Source of the DNA: Nonomuraea wenchangensis
Lineage (GTDB): Bacteria; Actinomycetota; Actinomycetes; Streptosporangiales; Streptosporangiaceae
DNA: 64,000 bases
Assembly (NCBI RefSeq): GCF_900111685.1
Contig: NZ_FOHX01000001.1
Location: forward strand, 248,001 to 312,000
Reading direction: 5' to 3'
Part shown: positions 56,729-64,000 of the stretch, one piece after another
Position numbering within the stretch: position 1 is the stretch's first letter
Layout of the letters: each line of letters opens with the position of its first letter
Made by a program: the position numbers and the translations under genes
Notes under the pieces: model-generated
Told to the model about the DNA's origin: nothing
What the model saw: only the letters and a program-made list of their open reading frames with translations
Database searches by the model: none

Positions 56729-57954
56729 GCCGCGAGTTCTCCAAGATCAAGGAGTCGGTCGCCTCCTGGGGTGACATCCGCCAGCTCCTGAGGGGCGGCG
56801 AGCAGGGCCAGCTCGTGCCCGTCGTCATTCCCAAGGACCGGCGCGGCTTCGCCTGGATGACGCTGGTCTTCCTGGCGCTCTACTTCGCCGGCATGGCCGT
56901 GCTGACCGACTTCACGGTCTCCGCCGCGCTGCTGGCGCTGCTGCTCCTGCTGCTCGCGCTGGTCACCATGTGGCGCAAGGCGATCATCGAGATCGAGGAG
57001 GGCACCACCGGCGTGCGCAGCCGCTGGGGCGCCATCACCGGCACGCTGCCGCCGGGCCGCCACTACCTGTGGCTGCCGTGGGACCGGGTGGACGCGGTCG
57101 TCGACACCTCCACCGAGATCCCGTACTCGGCGCCCATCGTGGCCTGCCCCACGGCCGAGAACGTGCCGCTGAAGTCGATCGAGTTCTTCCTGAAGTTCCG
57201 GATCGTCGACCCAGTGGCCTTCCACCGCACGATCGGGGCGGGCAACTTCGACCTGGTGCTGTCCAGCGCCGTGCAGGACGCGATCCGCCAGCGCAGCCGC
57301 AGGGTCAACACCGAGCGGGCCTACGACCTGCGCGGCTCCGACGTCGGCGACATGCAGGACGCGCTCAACCGGCAGCTCGGCCGCTACGGCGTGCGCATCA
57401 CCGGCGCGAACATCCCCGACGTCCAGCTCCCCGACCAGTACCAGCAGCACCTGGCCACCCGGGAGAAGGTCGCCAAGGAGCTGTCGGCGTACGAGCGCGA
57501 GTGGGAGCTGACCCGCAAGCGCCGCATCGACACGCTGCTGATGGAGATCGAGCGCTCCAAGAAGACCCGCGACGCCCGCGTCGTCGAGGTCAAGGCCGCC
57601 TACAACACCGCGCGCAAGGACGTCGCGCGCATGCTGGAGGAGCAGGAGACCGAGGCCCAGCGGGTCACGTGGGAGATCGAGGCGCGCGGCAGGGCCGAGC
57701 TGACCGCCGCCGAGAACGAGGCCAAGGCGCTGCGCCGGCTGGCCGAGTCCTACCGCGACAACCGGGCCGTGCTGCAGTACGAGCTGGCCAGAAGGCGTCT
57801 CGACGTCGGCGCCCGCCTGGCGGAGAACGCCCCCCAGCCGCTGGTCGTACGGACCCAGCAGGGCCAGGGCGACTCCGCGCTGTCCACCCTCCTCCTGGCC
57901 CAGCTGCTCCCCCGGCTCTCGGGCCAGAACGGCCATTCCCCTTCCGCTCAGTAA
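56725..57954 (+). CDS. SPFH/band-7 domain membrane protein, smaller subunit
   Basis: 409 residues, ATGA-overlapping the previous gene. Two adjacent membrane helices (about 43-61 and 65-83), band-7 domain (IEIEEGTTGVRSRWGAITGTLPPGRHYLWLPWD onward), then a charged coiled coil (about 255-370). It shares domain order with the upstream protein but little sequence, so the two may co-assemble into a hetero-oligomeric ring. Confidence 0.86.
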   Translation: MSREFSKIKESVASWGDIRQLLRGGEQGQLVPVVIPKDRRGFAWMTLVFLALYFAGMAVLTDFTVSAALLALLLLLLALVTMWRKAIIEIEEGTTGVRSRWGAITGTLPPGRHYLWLPWDRVDAVVDTSTEIPYSAPIVACPTAENVPLKSIEFFLKFRIVDPVAFHRTIGAGNFDLVLSSAVQDAIRQRSRRVNTERAYDLRGSDVGDMQDALNRQLGRYGVRITGANIPDVQLPDQYQQHLATREKVAKELSAYEREWELTRKRRIDTLLMEIERSKKTRDARVVEVKAAYNTARKDVARMLEEQETEAQRVTWEIEARGRAELTAAENEAKALRRLAESYRDNRAVLQYELARRRLDVGARLAENAPQPLVVRTQQGQGDSALSTLLLAQLLPRLSGQNGHSPSAQ

Positions 57955-57970
57955 CCAGGAGAAGAACCCC

Positions 57971-58744
57971 ATGGTGTTCCGCAAACTGATGGCCGCGTTC
58001 GGCGCGGGCGTCGAGGTCGACACGGTCCTGACGAACACCGGCGTGCGGCCGGGCGAGAGCCTGCACGGCGTGGTGAACTTCCGCGGCGGCAACAGCGACT
58101 ACAAGGTCGAGGGCATCTACATCGACCTGACCGCCGTGGTCGAGGTGGAGTCCGGCGACAACGAGTACAAGACGAGCTACAGCTTCCTGCGCCAGCAGGT
58201 CGCGGGCACGTTCCAGCTCACCGCCGGAGCTCAGCACCAGCAGCCGTTCCAGATCGCCATCCCGTGGGAGACGCCGATCAGCGCGATCGGCGGCCACCCG
58301 CTGCACGGGATGAAGCTGGGCGTGCAGACGGAGCTGGCCCTCGCCGGCGCGCTCGACAAGGGCGACCTCGACCCGCTGTTCGTCAGCCCGCTGCCGGCCC
58401 AGGAGTACGTCATCGCCGCGCTCGACCGGATGGGCTTCCACTTCAAGAAGGCCGACCTGGAGCGCGGCACGCTGTACGGCTCAACGATGCCGTTCTTCCA
58501 GGAGATCGAGTACCACGCCGGCGGGCAGTGGCGGCGGCACTTCAACGAGCTGGAGCTGACGTTCATCGCCGGGCCGCGGCAGATGGACGTCATCCTGGAG
58601 GCCGACAAGCGCGGCGGCTTCCTGACCTCCAGCCACGACGCCTACAACCGCTTCACCGTCCACTACGACGGCCCGCCGCACGCGGCGGAGCAGGCGCTGC
58701 AGCAGGGCCTGGAGCAGATGGCCCGCCGCCGCGGCTGGTTCTGA
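57971..58744 (+). CDS. Spo0M/SpoOM family arrestin-like protein
   Basis: 257 residues with the Spo0M start MVFRKLMAAFGAGVEVDTVL and PGESLHGVVNFRGG. The arrestin-like beta sandwich is followed by a C-terminal acidic/basic tail. In Bacillus Spo0M affects sporulation control. Here it follows two SPFH proteins after 16 bases and ends in a strong hairpin (58758-58779), so the three form one operon and may assemble on the membrane. Confidence 0.92.
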   Translation: MVFRKLMAAFGAGVEVDTVLTNTGVRPGESLHGVVNFRGGNSDYKVEGIYIDLTAVVEVESGDNEYKTSYSFLRQQVAGTFQLTAGAQHQQPFQIAIPWETPISAIGGHPLHGMKLGVQTELALAGALDKGDLDPLFVSPLPAQEYVIAALDRMGFHFKKADLERGTLYGSTMPFFQEIEYHAGGQWRRHFNELELTFIAGPRQMDVILEADKRGGFLTSSHDAYNRFTVHYDGPPHAAEQALQQGLEQMARRRGWF

Positions 58745-58757
58745 GACGGGTCACGCT

Positions 58758-58779
58758 CCGGGCGGAGGGTGCCGCCCGG
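58758..58779 (+). terminator. Hairpin after the Spo0M gene
   Basis: CCGGGCGG (58758-58765), loop AGGGTG, CCGCCCGG (58772-58779): a perfect 8-bp stem starting 14 bases after the stop codon. It separates the SPFH-Spo0M operon from the next gene. Confidence 0.75.
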
Positions 58780-58887
58780 GGCGAAGTCACCGGCATCTTT
58801 CGCCACGTGATCGTTCTCTGGTGGTCTCCTGGCGTGGTCGTTACCATGACCTCGGGGACTGACTGATCGTCGGACGGCGGGGCGAAG

Positions 58888-59928
58888 ATGGCACGGTTCG
58901 TGTGGGCGATGAAGCGGGCCGCGCCGTGGGCGGCGCGCAACGCCGACGGCGCCATCGCCCTGATCCTGGCCGTCGTCGTGGGCGTGCTCGGCATCATGCC
59001 GGACGAGATGTTCGGCAAGGAGGGCCAGGACATCCAGCGCCAGCTCGTCAACGCCGCGACGCTGGTCATCCTCGCGCTGGTGGCCACCGCGCTGCTGCGC
59101 GACCGGCTGCGCCAGGCCCCCGTCGAGCGGACGATCACCTCGGGCGCGCTGGCCGAGCTGCCGGTGCGCCTGGCGCGCATGGAGCAGATCGAGAGCCTCG
59201 CCCACAGCACCCGCCGGGCGCTCGACGCCCTGCAGCTCGTCCGGGTGCTGGGCAGCCGTCAGGAGATCGCGCAGTCGCACGCCGAGGCGCGCAAGGACAC
59301 CGCCCGCTGGAGCTTCAAGGGCGGCACCGGCACCTATCTGCGGGCGGTCACGCTGCCGCTGTGCGTGGCGGCGGCGCGCAGGGACAAGCGGCACCTCACC
59401 GTACGCGTCGAGGTGCTCGACCCGGCCGACGCCGAGGTGTGCGAGACCTACGCCCACTACCGCCGCTCGCTGTCCGAGTCGCCCGACGCCACCGGCGAGA
59501 CGTGGACGACCGACCGGGTCAGGAAGGAGTCGTACGCGACCGTCCTGGCCGCCTTCTGGCACCGCCAGCGCTACGGCCTGCTCGACATCGCCGTGGGCCT
59601 GTCGGCCACGATGACCACGTTCAGGTGGGACCTGTCGAGCACCCGCCTGATCATGACGGTCGAGGACCCCAACATGGCGATGACCGCGCTCGCCGGCACC
59701 TTCTACTACGAGAACTGCGACACCGAGCTGCGGCTCAGCTTCGAGCAGGCGCGGCGGGTGCCGCTGGAGATGTACAAGAAGGTGCCGCTGAGCGACGAGC
59801 CGACGATCGAGGAGGTGCAGGAGCTGTTCGAGCACATCGGCATGCCCCTGCCCAAGTCGTACGACGGCCGCGACGTGGTGGACATCGCGCGCAAGGCGCT
59901 GCGCGCCGTGGATCCCTACGGACCATGA
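58888..59928 (+). CDS. Two-TM protein with unknown cytoplasmic domain
   Basis: 346 residues. Two membrane helices close to the N-terminus (about 22-37 and 54-70), then a ~270-residue soluble domain with a nucleotide-like mix of strands (WSFKGGTGTYLRAVTLPLCVAA; LDIAVGLSATMTTFRWDL; MTALAGTFYYENCDTELRLSF). I do not recognise the family. The layout, two N-terminal membrane helices before a strand-rich domain, resembles membrane-bound effectors of signalling systems but no signature proves it. ATGA overlap with the cupin gene. Confidence 0.8.
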   Translation: MARFVWAMKRAAPWAARNADGAIALILAVVVGVLGIMPDEMFGKEGQDIQRQLVNAATLVILALVATALLRDRLRQAPVERTITSGALAELPVRLARMEQIESLAHSTRRALDALQLVRVLGSRQEIAQSHAEARKDTARWSFKGGTGTYLRAVTLPLCVAAARRDKRHLTVRVEVLDPADAEVCETYAHYRRSLSESPDATGETWTTDRVRKESYATVLAAFWHRQRYGLLDIAVGLSATMTTFRWDLSSTRLIMTVEDPNMAMTALAGTFYYENCDTELRLSFEQARRVPLEMYKKVPLSDEPTIEEVQELFEHIGMPLPKSYDGRDVVDIARKALRAVDPYGP

Positions 59929-60539
59929 GCTATCGGGACGTACGCCGCAGGCTGACGGCGGGGCAGGCGCGGGAATGGGCCCTGGAGGCGCTGCAACGGC
60001 CGCTGAGCGCCGTACGCCATCCGCTGGGCTTCGTGTGCCTGCCCCTGGAGCGCGACGGCGACGAGGGCGTCTGCGTCCATCTGTGGACCGGCTCGCTCGT
60101 CCACGCCGAGAGCACCACCTCGCAGATCCACTGCCACAGCTGGGACCTTTTCAGCCACGTGCTCTACGGGCAGATACGCAACGTGCACGTCATCGTCGCG
60201 GACGCCGGCGCGGAGGCCACGCACCGGGTGTTCGAGGTGGTCAGCGACGCCTCCGGCGACCGCATCTCGCCCACCGGCCGCACCGTGCGGCACACCACCG
60301 GCCTCGTGGAGGTCTTCGGCCCCGGCGACACCTACACGCTGCCGGCCGGCCGCTTCCACTCCAGCGTGGTGCCCGAGGGCGGCGAGGCCGCCACCATCGC
60401 GCTCGGCCGGGGCCGGCCGGGCAGCCACGACCTGTCGCTCGGGCCGCTCGACGCCGGCCCGCACCGCGTGTCCAGGCAGCACCTGGACCCCGGCGAGACC
60501 GCACTCGCCGTCCGCCTCGTCACCGCGCGCCTGACCTGA
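59925..60539 (+). CDS. Cupin-like protein, cysteine-dioxygenase-type three-His site
   Basis: 204 residues. Cupin motif 1 is QIHCHSWDLFSHVLYG with His69 and His71; motif 2 is GDTYTLPAGRFHSS with His145. Three histidines fit a non-heme iron site as in cysteine dioxygenase, with no glutamate in the usual fourth place. It may oxidise a small thiol or sulfur metabolite, or bind a ligand as a sensor. It overlaps the membrane protein gene by four bases and is ten bases before the phosphatase. Confidence 0.82.
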   Translation: MSYRDVRRRLTAGQAREWALEALQRPLSAVRHPLGFVCLPLERDGDEGVCVHLWTGSLVHAESTTSQIHCHSWDLFSHVLYGQIRNVHVIVADAGAEATHRVFEVVSDASGDRISPTGRTVRHTTGLVEVFGPGDTYTLPAGRFHSSVVPEGGEAATIALGRGRPGSHDLSLGPLDAGPHRVSRQHLDPGETALAVRLVTARLT

Positions 60540-60549
60540 GGGGTAGCCG

Positions 60550-61350
60550 ATGGACCTGGACCACGCTCGCACGGTCGCCGTCGAGGCCGCCGAGGCCGCG
60601 GGGGATCTGCTCAGGGAGGGCATGCGGGGCACGATCGGGGTCCGGGCCAAGGGCGTGGCCGGCGACGTCGTCACCGACCTCGACCTCGCCTCCGAGAAGC
60701 TGCTGCTGGAGCGCATCCTGACGGCGTTCCCGTCCCACTCGGTGATCGCCGAGGAGTCCGGGCTGGTGGGGGCGGCCGGCGGCGAGTGGACGTGGCTGGT
60801 CGACCCGCTCGACGGCACCAACAACGTGGCGATCGGGCTGCCCGCGTACGTGGTGGGCGTGGCGCTGTGCAGGGACGGGCGGCCGGTGCTGGGCGTGGTG
60901 CACGATCCGGTGTCCGGGCAGACGTGGTCGGCGCTGCGGGGGCGGGGGGCGACGGCCTCCTCGGGGGCGCGCCTCGCGCCGCCGTACGCGCCGAGCCCGC
61001 ACGGCCCGCTGCTGGCCTGGACCCAGGGCTACGGCGTCGCCAGGGACGACGCCAGGGGCAGCGCGCTCAAGCAGGCGATGGAGCGGGCCTCGCGCCGGGT
61101 CCTGCAGCTGTGGGCGCCGCTGCTGTCGTGGGCGATGCTGGCGCGCGGCGACATCGACGGCATCGTCGGCTACCGTGCCGAGGCCGTCGACCTGCCGGCG
61201 GGCGCGCTGCTGGCCGTGGAGGCCGGGCTCGACATCAGGACGCTGGACGGCGGGCCGTTCGAGGCGTGCATGGACGCGCCCGCCGAGCGGCGCAGCTTCG
61301 TGGCCGCCCATCCGCGCGCCATCCCCGGGCTGCTCGCGCTGCTCCGCTGA
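60550..61350 (+). CDS. Inositol monophosphatase family phosphatase
   Basis: 266 residues. Metal ligands Glu69 (EES), Asp85 and Asp88 (DPLDGTN) and Asp214 (VDLPAG) are all kept, so it should be an active Mg2+-dependent phosphatase. Substrates of the family include inositol phosphate, fructose-1,6-bisphosphate and PAP. Third gene of the 2TM-cupin-phosphatase operon. If the cupin handles a sulfur metabolite, PAP would be an attractive substrate, but this is speculation. Confidence 0.92.
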   Translation: MDLDHARTVAVEAAEAAGDLLREGMRGTIGVRAKGVAGDVVTDLDLASEKLLLERILTAFPSHSVIAEESGLVGAAGGEWTWLVDPLDGTNNVAIGLPAYVVGVALCRDGRPVLGVVHDPVSGQTWSALRGRGATASSGARLAPPYAPSPHGPLLAWTQGYGVARDDARGSALKQAMERASRRVLQLWAPLLSWAMLARGDIDGIVGYRAEAVDLPAGALLAVEAGLDIRTLDGGPFEACMDAPAERRSFVAAHPRAIPGLLALLR

Positions 61351-61454
61351 TCCGCTTTGTGCAGAAGTACGCGGAAGAAGTGTGTCGCAAGCCGATGAGT
61401 TCCGCTCCCGTCCGGGGTCTTATTGGACGACGGCACACGGAAGGGGAGCCCGAC

Positions 61455-61697
61455 ATGATGACCACGGCCGAACTCGCGCAGGTGCTCTTCACGACCGCTC
61501 TGCAGCCCTCCGACGCGCTCTCGCCGTACGCCATCCGCGCGGCCGTGGACGAGCGGCTGTGCGCGTGCGGCGGCGACCCGGCCCGGTGCGCGGGTCAGGT
61601 GGCGCAGGAGGCCGGCGACCACCCCGAGGCGTACGCGCGGCGCATGCGCTGGGCGCTCGGCGCGGTCGCCGGCGCCTACCAGCTCGCCGCGGCCTGA
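61455..61697 (+). CDS. Small Cys-containing protein of unknown function
   Basis: 80 residues with AAGGGGAG before ATG 61455. The conserved-looking region CACGGDPARCAGQVAQEAGDHPEAYARRMRWAL contains three cysteines. Soluble, no signal peptide. It follows the phosphatase by 104 bases and could be part of the same unit. No family is recognised with confidence. Confidence 0.7.
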   Translation: MMTTAELAQVLFTTALQPSDALSPYAIRAAVDERLCACGGDPARCAGQVAQEAGDHPEAYARRMRWALGAVAGAYQLAAA

Positions 61698-61709
61698 CCC
61701 GCGCGGCTC

Positions 61710-62867
61710 TCAGAGCGCCCAGACGGTGGCGGCCAGTCCCACCACGGCCAGCCCGGCGCCGGTGAGCAGGAAGCGGCCCATCGGCACCCGCACCTCGTGC
61801 CGGCGGCACGACTCGAACCACAGCAGCGTCGCCAGCGACGCCCACGGCGTCACCACCGGGCCGACGTTGGTGCCCACCAGCAGCGACAGCAGCCGGTCCT
61901 GGTCGGCGGCCGGGATGACACCCTCGACGGCCTTGTAGGCGGGCAGGTTGTTGATCGCATTGGACAGGCCCGCGCCCACGGCGGCGGTGCGGTAGGGGTC
62001 GCCCTCGGCGCCGATCATCCACGTCATCAGGTCGGCGAGACCGTGCCGGCTCAGCGTCGGCACCACCAGGAACAGCCCGGTCACGAACACCACGAGCTGC
62101 CACGGGAACAACCGCCAGGACAGTCGCTCCCGGGCGCGCAGCAGGAACGCCGCCAGGACCAGCGCGGCGGCCCCACCCGCGGCCACGGCCACATGCGCCT
62201 TGAGCAGCAGCAGCACGATGAACAGCAGGCAACCGGCCGACGCCGCGCCGAACAGCACCCGGTCGCCGACCGGCTCCAGCACCGGCGGGCTGTAGCGCAG
62301 GTCGCCCCGCTCCCCCCGCCGCCAGAAGAACGCCCACAGGAACGCCATCGTCACCAGGATGGCCGCGATCTGCGGCGCCCACATGCGGGCGGCGAACTCC
62401 TGGGCGTCGAGGCCGAGCTTGTCCATGGCCAGGAGGTTGGTGAGGTTGGAGACCGGCAGCAGCAGGCTCGCGGTGTTGGCCAGCCAGATCGTCGTCATCG
62501 CCAGCGGCAGCGGGGCGATGCGGGCCTTCGGGGCGAGGGCCAGCATGACGGGGGTGAGCAGGACGGCGGTGGTGTCCAGGTTGAGGAAGATCGTGACGAA
62601 CGACGCGAAGGCCGTGCAGAGGAGGAACAGGGCGGCGTAGTTGCCGCGGCCCACCACCGCCATCCGCGCCGCGACGGCGTCGAAGACCTGGGCCTCCTTG
62701 GTCAGCTCGGCCAGCACGATGACCGCCACCAGGAAGATCAGCAGCGGCCAGATCTCGTCCAGGCTCTCTGCGGCGGCCTCCCACGGCAGCAGCCCGGTCG
62801 CCACGAACACCAGGCCGAGCACCAGGAGGCCGATCCTGATCCAGTCGAGCAGACTGAGACGCCACAC
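61710..62867 (-). CDS. ArsB/SLC13-type ion transporter
   Basis: 385 residues from GTG 62867. About ten to eleven membrane helices. The two hairpin-containing repeats of the IT superfamily show as FLNLDTTAVLLTPVML and LSNAINNLPAYKAV. It resembles arsenite/Na+-organic-acid transporters; no arsenic genes are adjacent. An in-frame GTG at 62954 would overlap the divergent TIR gene and lacks membrane-protein character, so 62867 is preferred. Confidence 0.86.
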   Translation of the reverse strand: MWRLSLLDWIRIGLLVLGLVFVATGLLPWEAAAESLDEIWPLLIFLVAVIVLAELTKEAQVFDAVAARMAVVGRGNYAALFLLCTAFASFVTIFLNLDTTAVLLTPVMLALAPKARIAPLPLAMTTIWLANTASLLLPVSNLTNLLAMDKLGLDAQEFAARMWAPQIAAILVTMAFLWAFFWRRGERGDLRYSPPVLEPVGDRVLFGAASAGCLLFIVLLLLKAHVAVAAGGAAALVLAAFLLRARERLSWRLFPWQLVVFVTGLFLVVPTLSRHGLADLMTWMIGAEGDPYRTAAVGAGLSNAINNLPAYKAVEGVIPAADQDRLLSLLVGTNVGPVVTPWASLATLLWFESCRRHEVRVPMGRFLLTGAGLAVVGLAATVWAL

Positions 62868-62925
62868 GCGAAGATGATCGCATAAGACCCCATGACCCGC
62901 GTTGCGCGCGGGGGATACTGACGGC

Positions 62926-64000
62926 ATGGCACGTGACGGCAGGCCGACCGACATCTTCGTCAGCTACTCCCCGGCCGACACCGCGTGGGCGACGTGGATC
63001 GCCTGGGAACTCGAGGCGGCGGGCTACCGGACGATGATCCAGGCGTGGGACTTCGTCCCCGGCACCAACTTCATCGACTTCATGGACCGCGGGGTCAGCG
63101 AGGCCCAGCTCGTCGTCGCCGTGCTCTCGCGCAACTACCTGACCTCCCGCTACGGCCGCATGGAGTGGCAGGCGGCGCTGCGGGCCGATCCCGACAACCC
63201 CTCCAACAAGCTCGTGACGATCCGCCTGGAGGACGTCCAGCTCGAAGGGCTGCTGTCCACGATCACCTGGGTGGATCTGCTCGGCGTCACCGACCCCGGG
63301 CAGGCCAGGGCGCTGCTGCTGGGCCGGGTCGGCGAGGCGCTGGCGGGCCGGGCCAAGCCGGAGTACGCCCCCGCCTTCCCCGACGCCGGCCGGGGCGGCC
63401 GCGCGCCGGCGCCCGCGCCGACGCTGCCGCCCCCGGCCGAGCGGGCCCGGAACCGCCGCGCCCCGGTGACCGCGCCCGCCTTCCCGCCCGCGGCCGGCCC
63501 CGCCGGCGGGCGGAAGTCGGTCAGCGTGCTGCACATCGGCGGCCCTCGGTTCGGCCGGGCGCTGCCCGATCCGGGCGACCCGTTCACGCCCGAGGACATG
63601 CAGGCGCGCATCTGGGCGGACCTCACCGCGATGTACGACCGCGGCACCCCCCGTCCCGACCTCATGGTCGTCAGCGGCGACCTGACCGAGTCGGGCAGTC
63701 TGCGGCAGTTCGGGCAGGCCACCAGGTTCGTCACCGACCTGCGGCTGCTGCTCGGGCTGGAGCCGCACCGGCTGGTGCTGCTGCCCGGCCCGCGCGACGT
63801 GACCAAGGCGGCGGCCAGCGCCTACTTCATGACGTGCGAGGCCGACGACGTGAGCCCGCAGCCTCCTTACTGGCCGAAGTGGCGGCACTTCGCCGGGCTG
63901 TTCGGCGAGGTCTACCAGGGGCTGGACGACCGGGTGTTCGACGGCGGGCAGCCGTGGACGCTGTTCGAGGTGCCCGATCTCAAGGTGGTCGTGGCGGCGC
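62926..64000 (+). CDS. TIR-domain protein with degenerate metallophosphoesterase-like domain, truncated by window edge
   Basis: 358 residues visible, no stop in the window. Residues 8-140 are a bacterial TIR domain (DIFVSYSPADTAWATWIAWELEAAGY, with catalytic-type Glu80 in ME-W). After a Pro/Ala linker (about 145-195) a calcineurin-like fold follows. Its motif I reads LHIGGPRFG where DxH is expected, and motif GNHD reads GPRD; only GD at 251-252 is intact. Metal binding is therefore probably lost. The C-terminal part, possibly an NTPase or repeat domain, is outside the window. Start ATG 62926 lies just after a -10-like GATACT. Confidence 0.85.
   Translation, partial: MARDGRPTDIFVSYSPADTAWATWIAWELEAAGYRTMIQAWDFVPGTNFIDFMDRGVSEAQLVVAVLSRNYLTSRYGRMEWQAALRADPDNPSNKLVTIRLEDVQLEGLLSTITWVDLLGVTDPGQARALLLGRVGEALAGRAKPEYAPAFPDAGRGGRAPAPAPTLPPPAERARNRRAPVTAPAFPPAAGPAGGRKSVSVLHIGGPRFGRALPDPGDPFTPEDMQARIWADLTAMYDRGTPRPDLMVVSGDLTESGSLRQFGQATRFVTDLRLLLGLEPHRLVLLPGPRDVTKAAASAYFMTCEADDVSPQPPYWPKWRHFAGLFGEVYQGLDDRVFDGGQPWTLFEVPDLKVVVAA

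Noticed and set aside
62868..62954. Longer N-terminus for the ArsB/SLC13-type transporter
   Set aside because: It would overlap the divergent TIR gene start and adds a non-membrane, low-complexity stretch.
61489..63888. 799-residue minus-strand frame spanning the transporter and TIR genes
   Set aside because: Its sequence is Arg/Ala/Gly-rich shadow over two genes with clear motifs in other frames.

Overview
This 64 kb window is chromosomal DNA from a very GC-rich actinomycete. It has dense gene packing, many GTG starts and repeated ATGA/GTGA stop-start overlaps. Gene content (a complete Mce lipid-import operon, an LprG-like lipoprotein with its MFS partner, Spo0M, the parA-scpA-scpB-rluB-aroH-tyrA-cmk-der cluster, abundant TetR/GntR/MarR/MerR/PadR regulators) points to a Streptosporangiales-type organism such as Nonomuraea or Actinomadura. 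That placement is an inference from content and style, not from a marker gene.

Layout. Bases 1-4226 (minus strand) hold a carbohydrate catabolic operon: PfkB kinase, GH4 glycosidase, solute-binding lipoprotein and the start of an ABC permease. Bases 4434-7024 carry a proline-rich membrane protein, a CBS-pair protein and an Xaa-Pro aminopeptidase. Bases 7166-16011 are an Mce operon (two YrbE permeases, MceA-F, an Mce-associated protein) with no ATPase gene, followed by a phosphopantetheinyl transferase. Bases 16625-20350 contain a CDF metal exporter, a MarR regulator and an LprG/P55-like lipoprotein-MFS pair.

Bases 20378-24097 (minus) contain a second, archaeal-type aspartyl-tRNA synthetase preceded by a well-formed T-box leader whose specifier codon reads GAC, then der and cmk. 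A block with a carotenoid oxygenase, its TetR regulator, a GT2 glycosyltransferase and a DUF2795 protein sits between cmk and tyrA, which are usually close neighbours. Bases 27660-37344 are core housekeeping: tyrA, aroH, rluB with a ~440-residue disordered N-terminus, scpB, scpA, parA, xerD, a NUDIX hydrolase and pyrG.

Bases 37416-50436 are a mosaic of small metabolic and regulatory modules, many with readable palindromic operators: a GntR (HutC-type) regulator, a dimethylglycine-dehydrogenase-like enzyme and a divergent choline-kinase-like protein around a perfect GGTCTAGACC site; an SDR/hydrolase pair behind a KstR2-like site; a MerR/metallo-hydrolase pair; and a PadR/hydrolase pair. After a PepSY lipoprotein and uvrB comes the most unusual part, 53539-64000: an ABC ATPase fused in frame to half a permease, a two-SPFH/Spo0M operon, a 2TM protein-cupin-inositol-phosphatase operon, a transporter, and the start of a TIR protein carrying a metallophosphoesterase-like domain with its metal ligands lost.

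The strongest candidates for something new are the T-box on the second AspRS, the 2TM-cupin-IMPase operon, the SPFH-SPFH-Spo0M operon and the TIR/dead-phosphoesterase protein. All functional claims rest on reading motifs by eye; no database search was possible.
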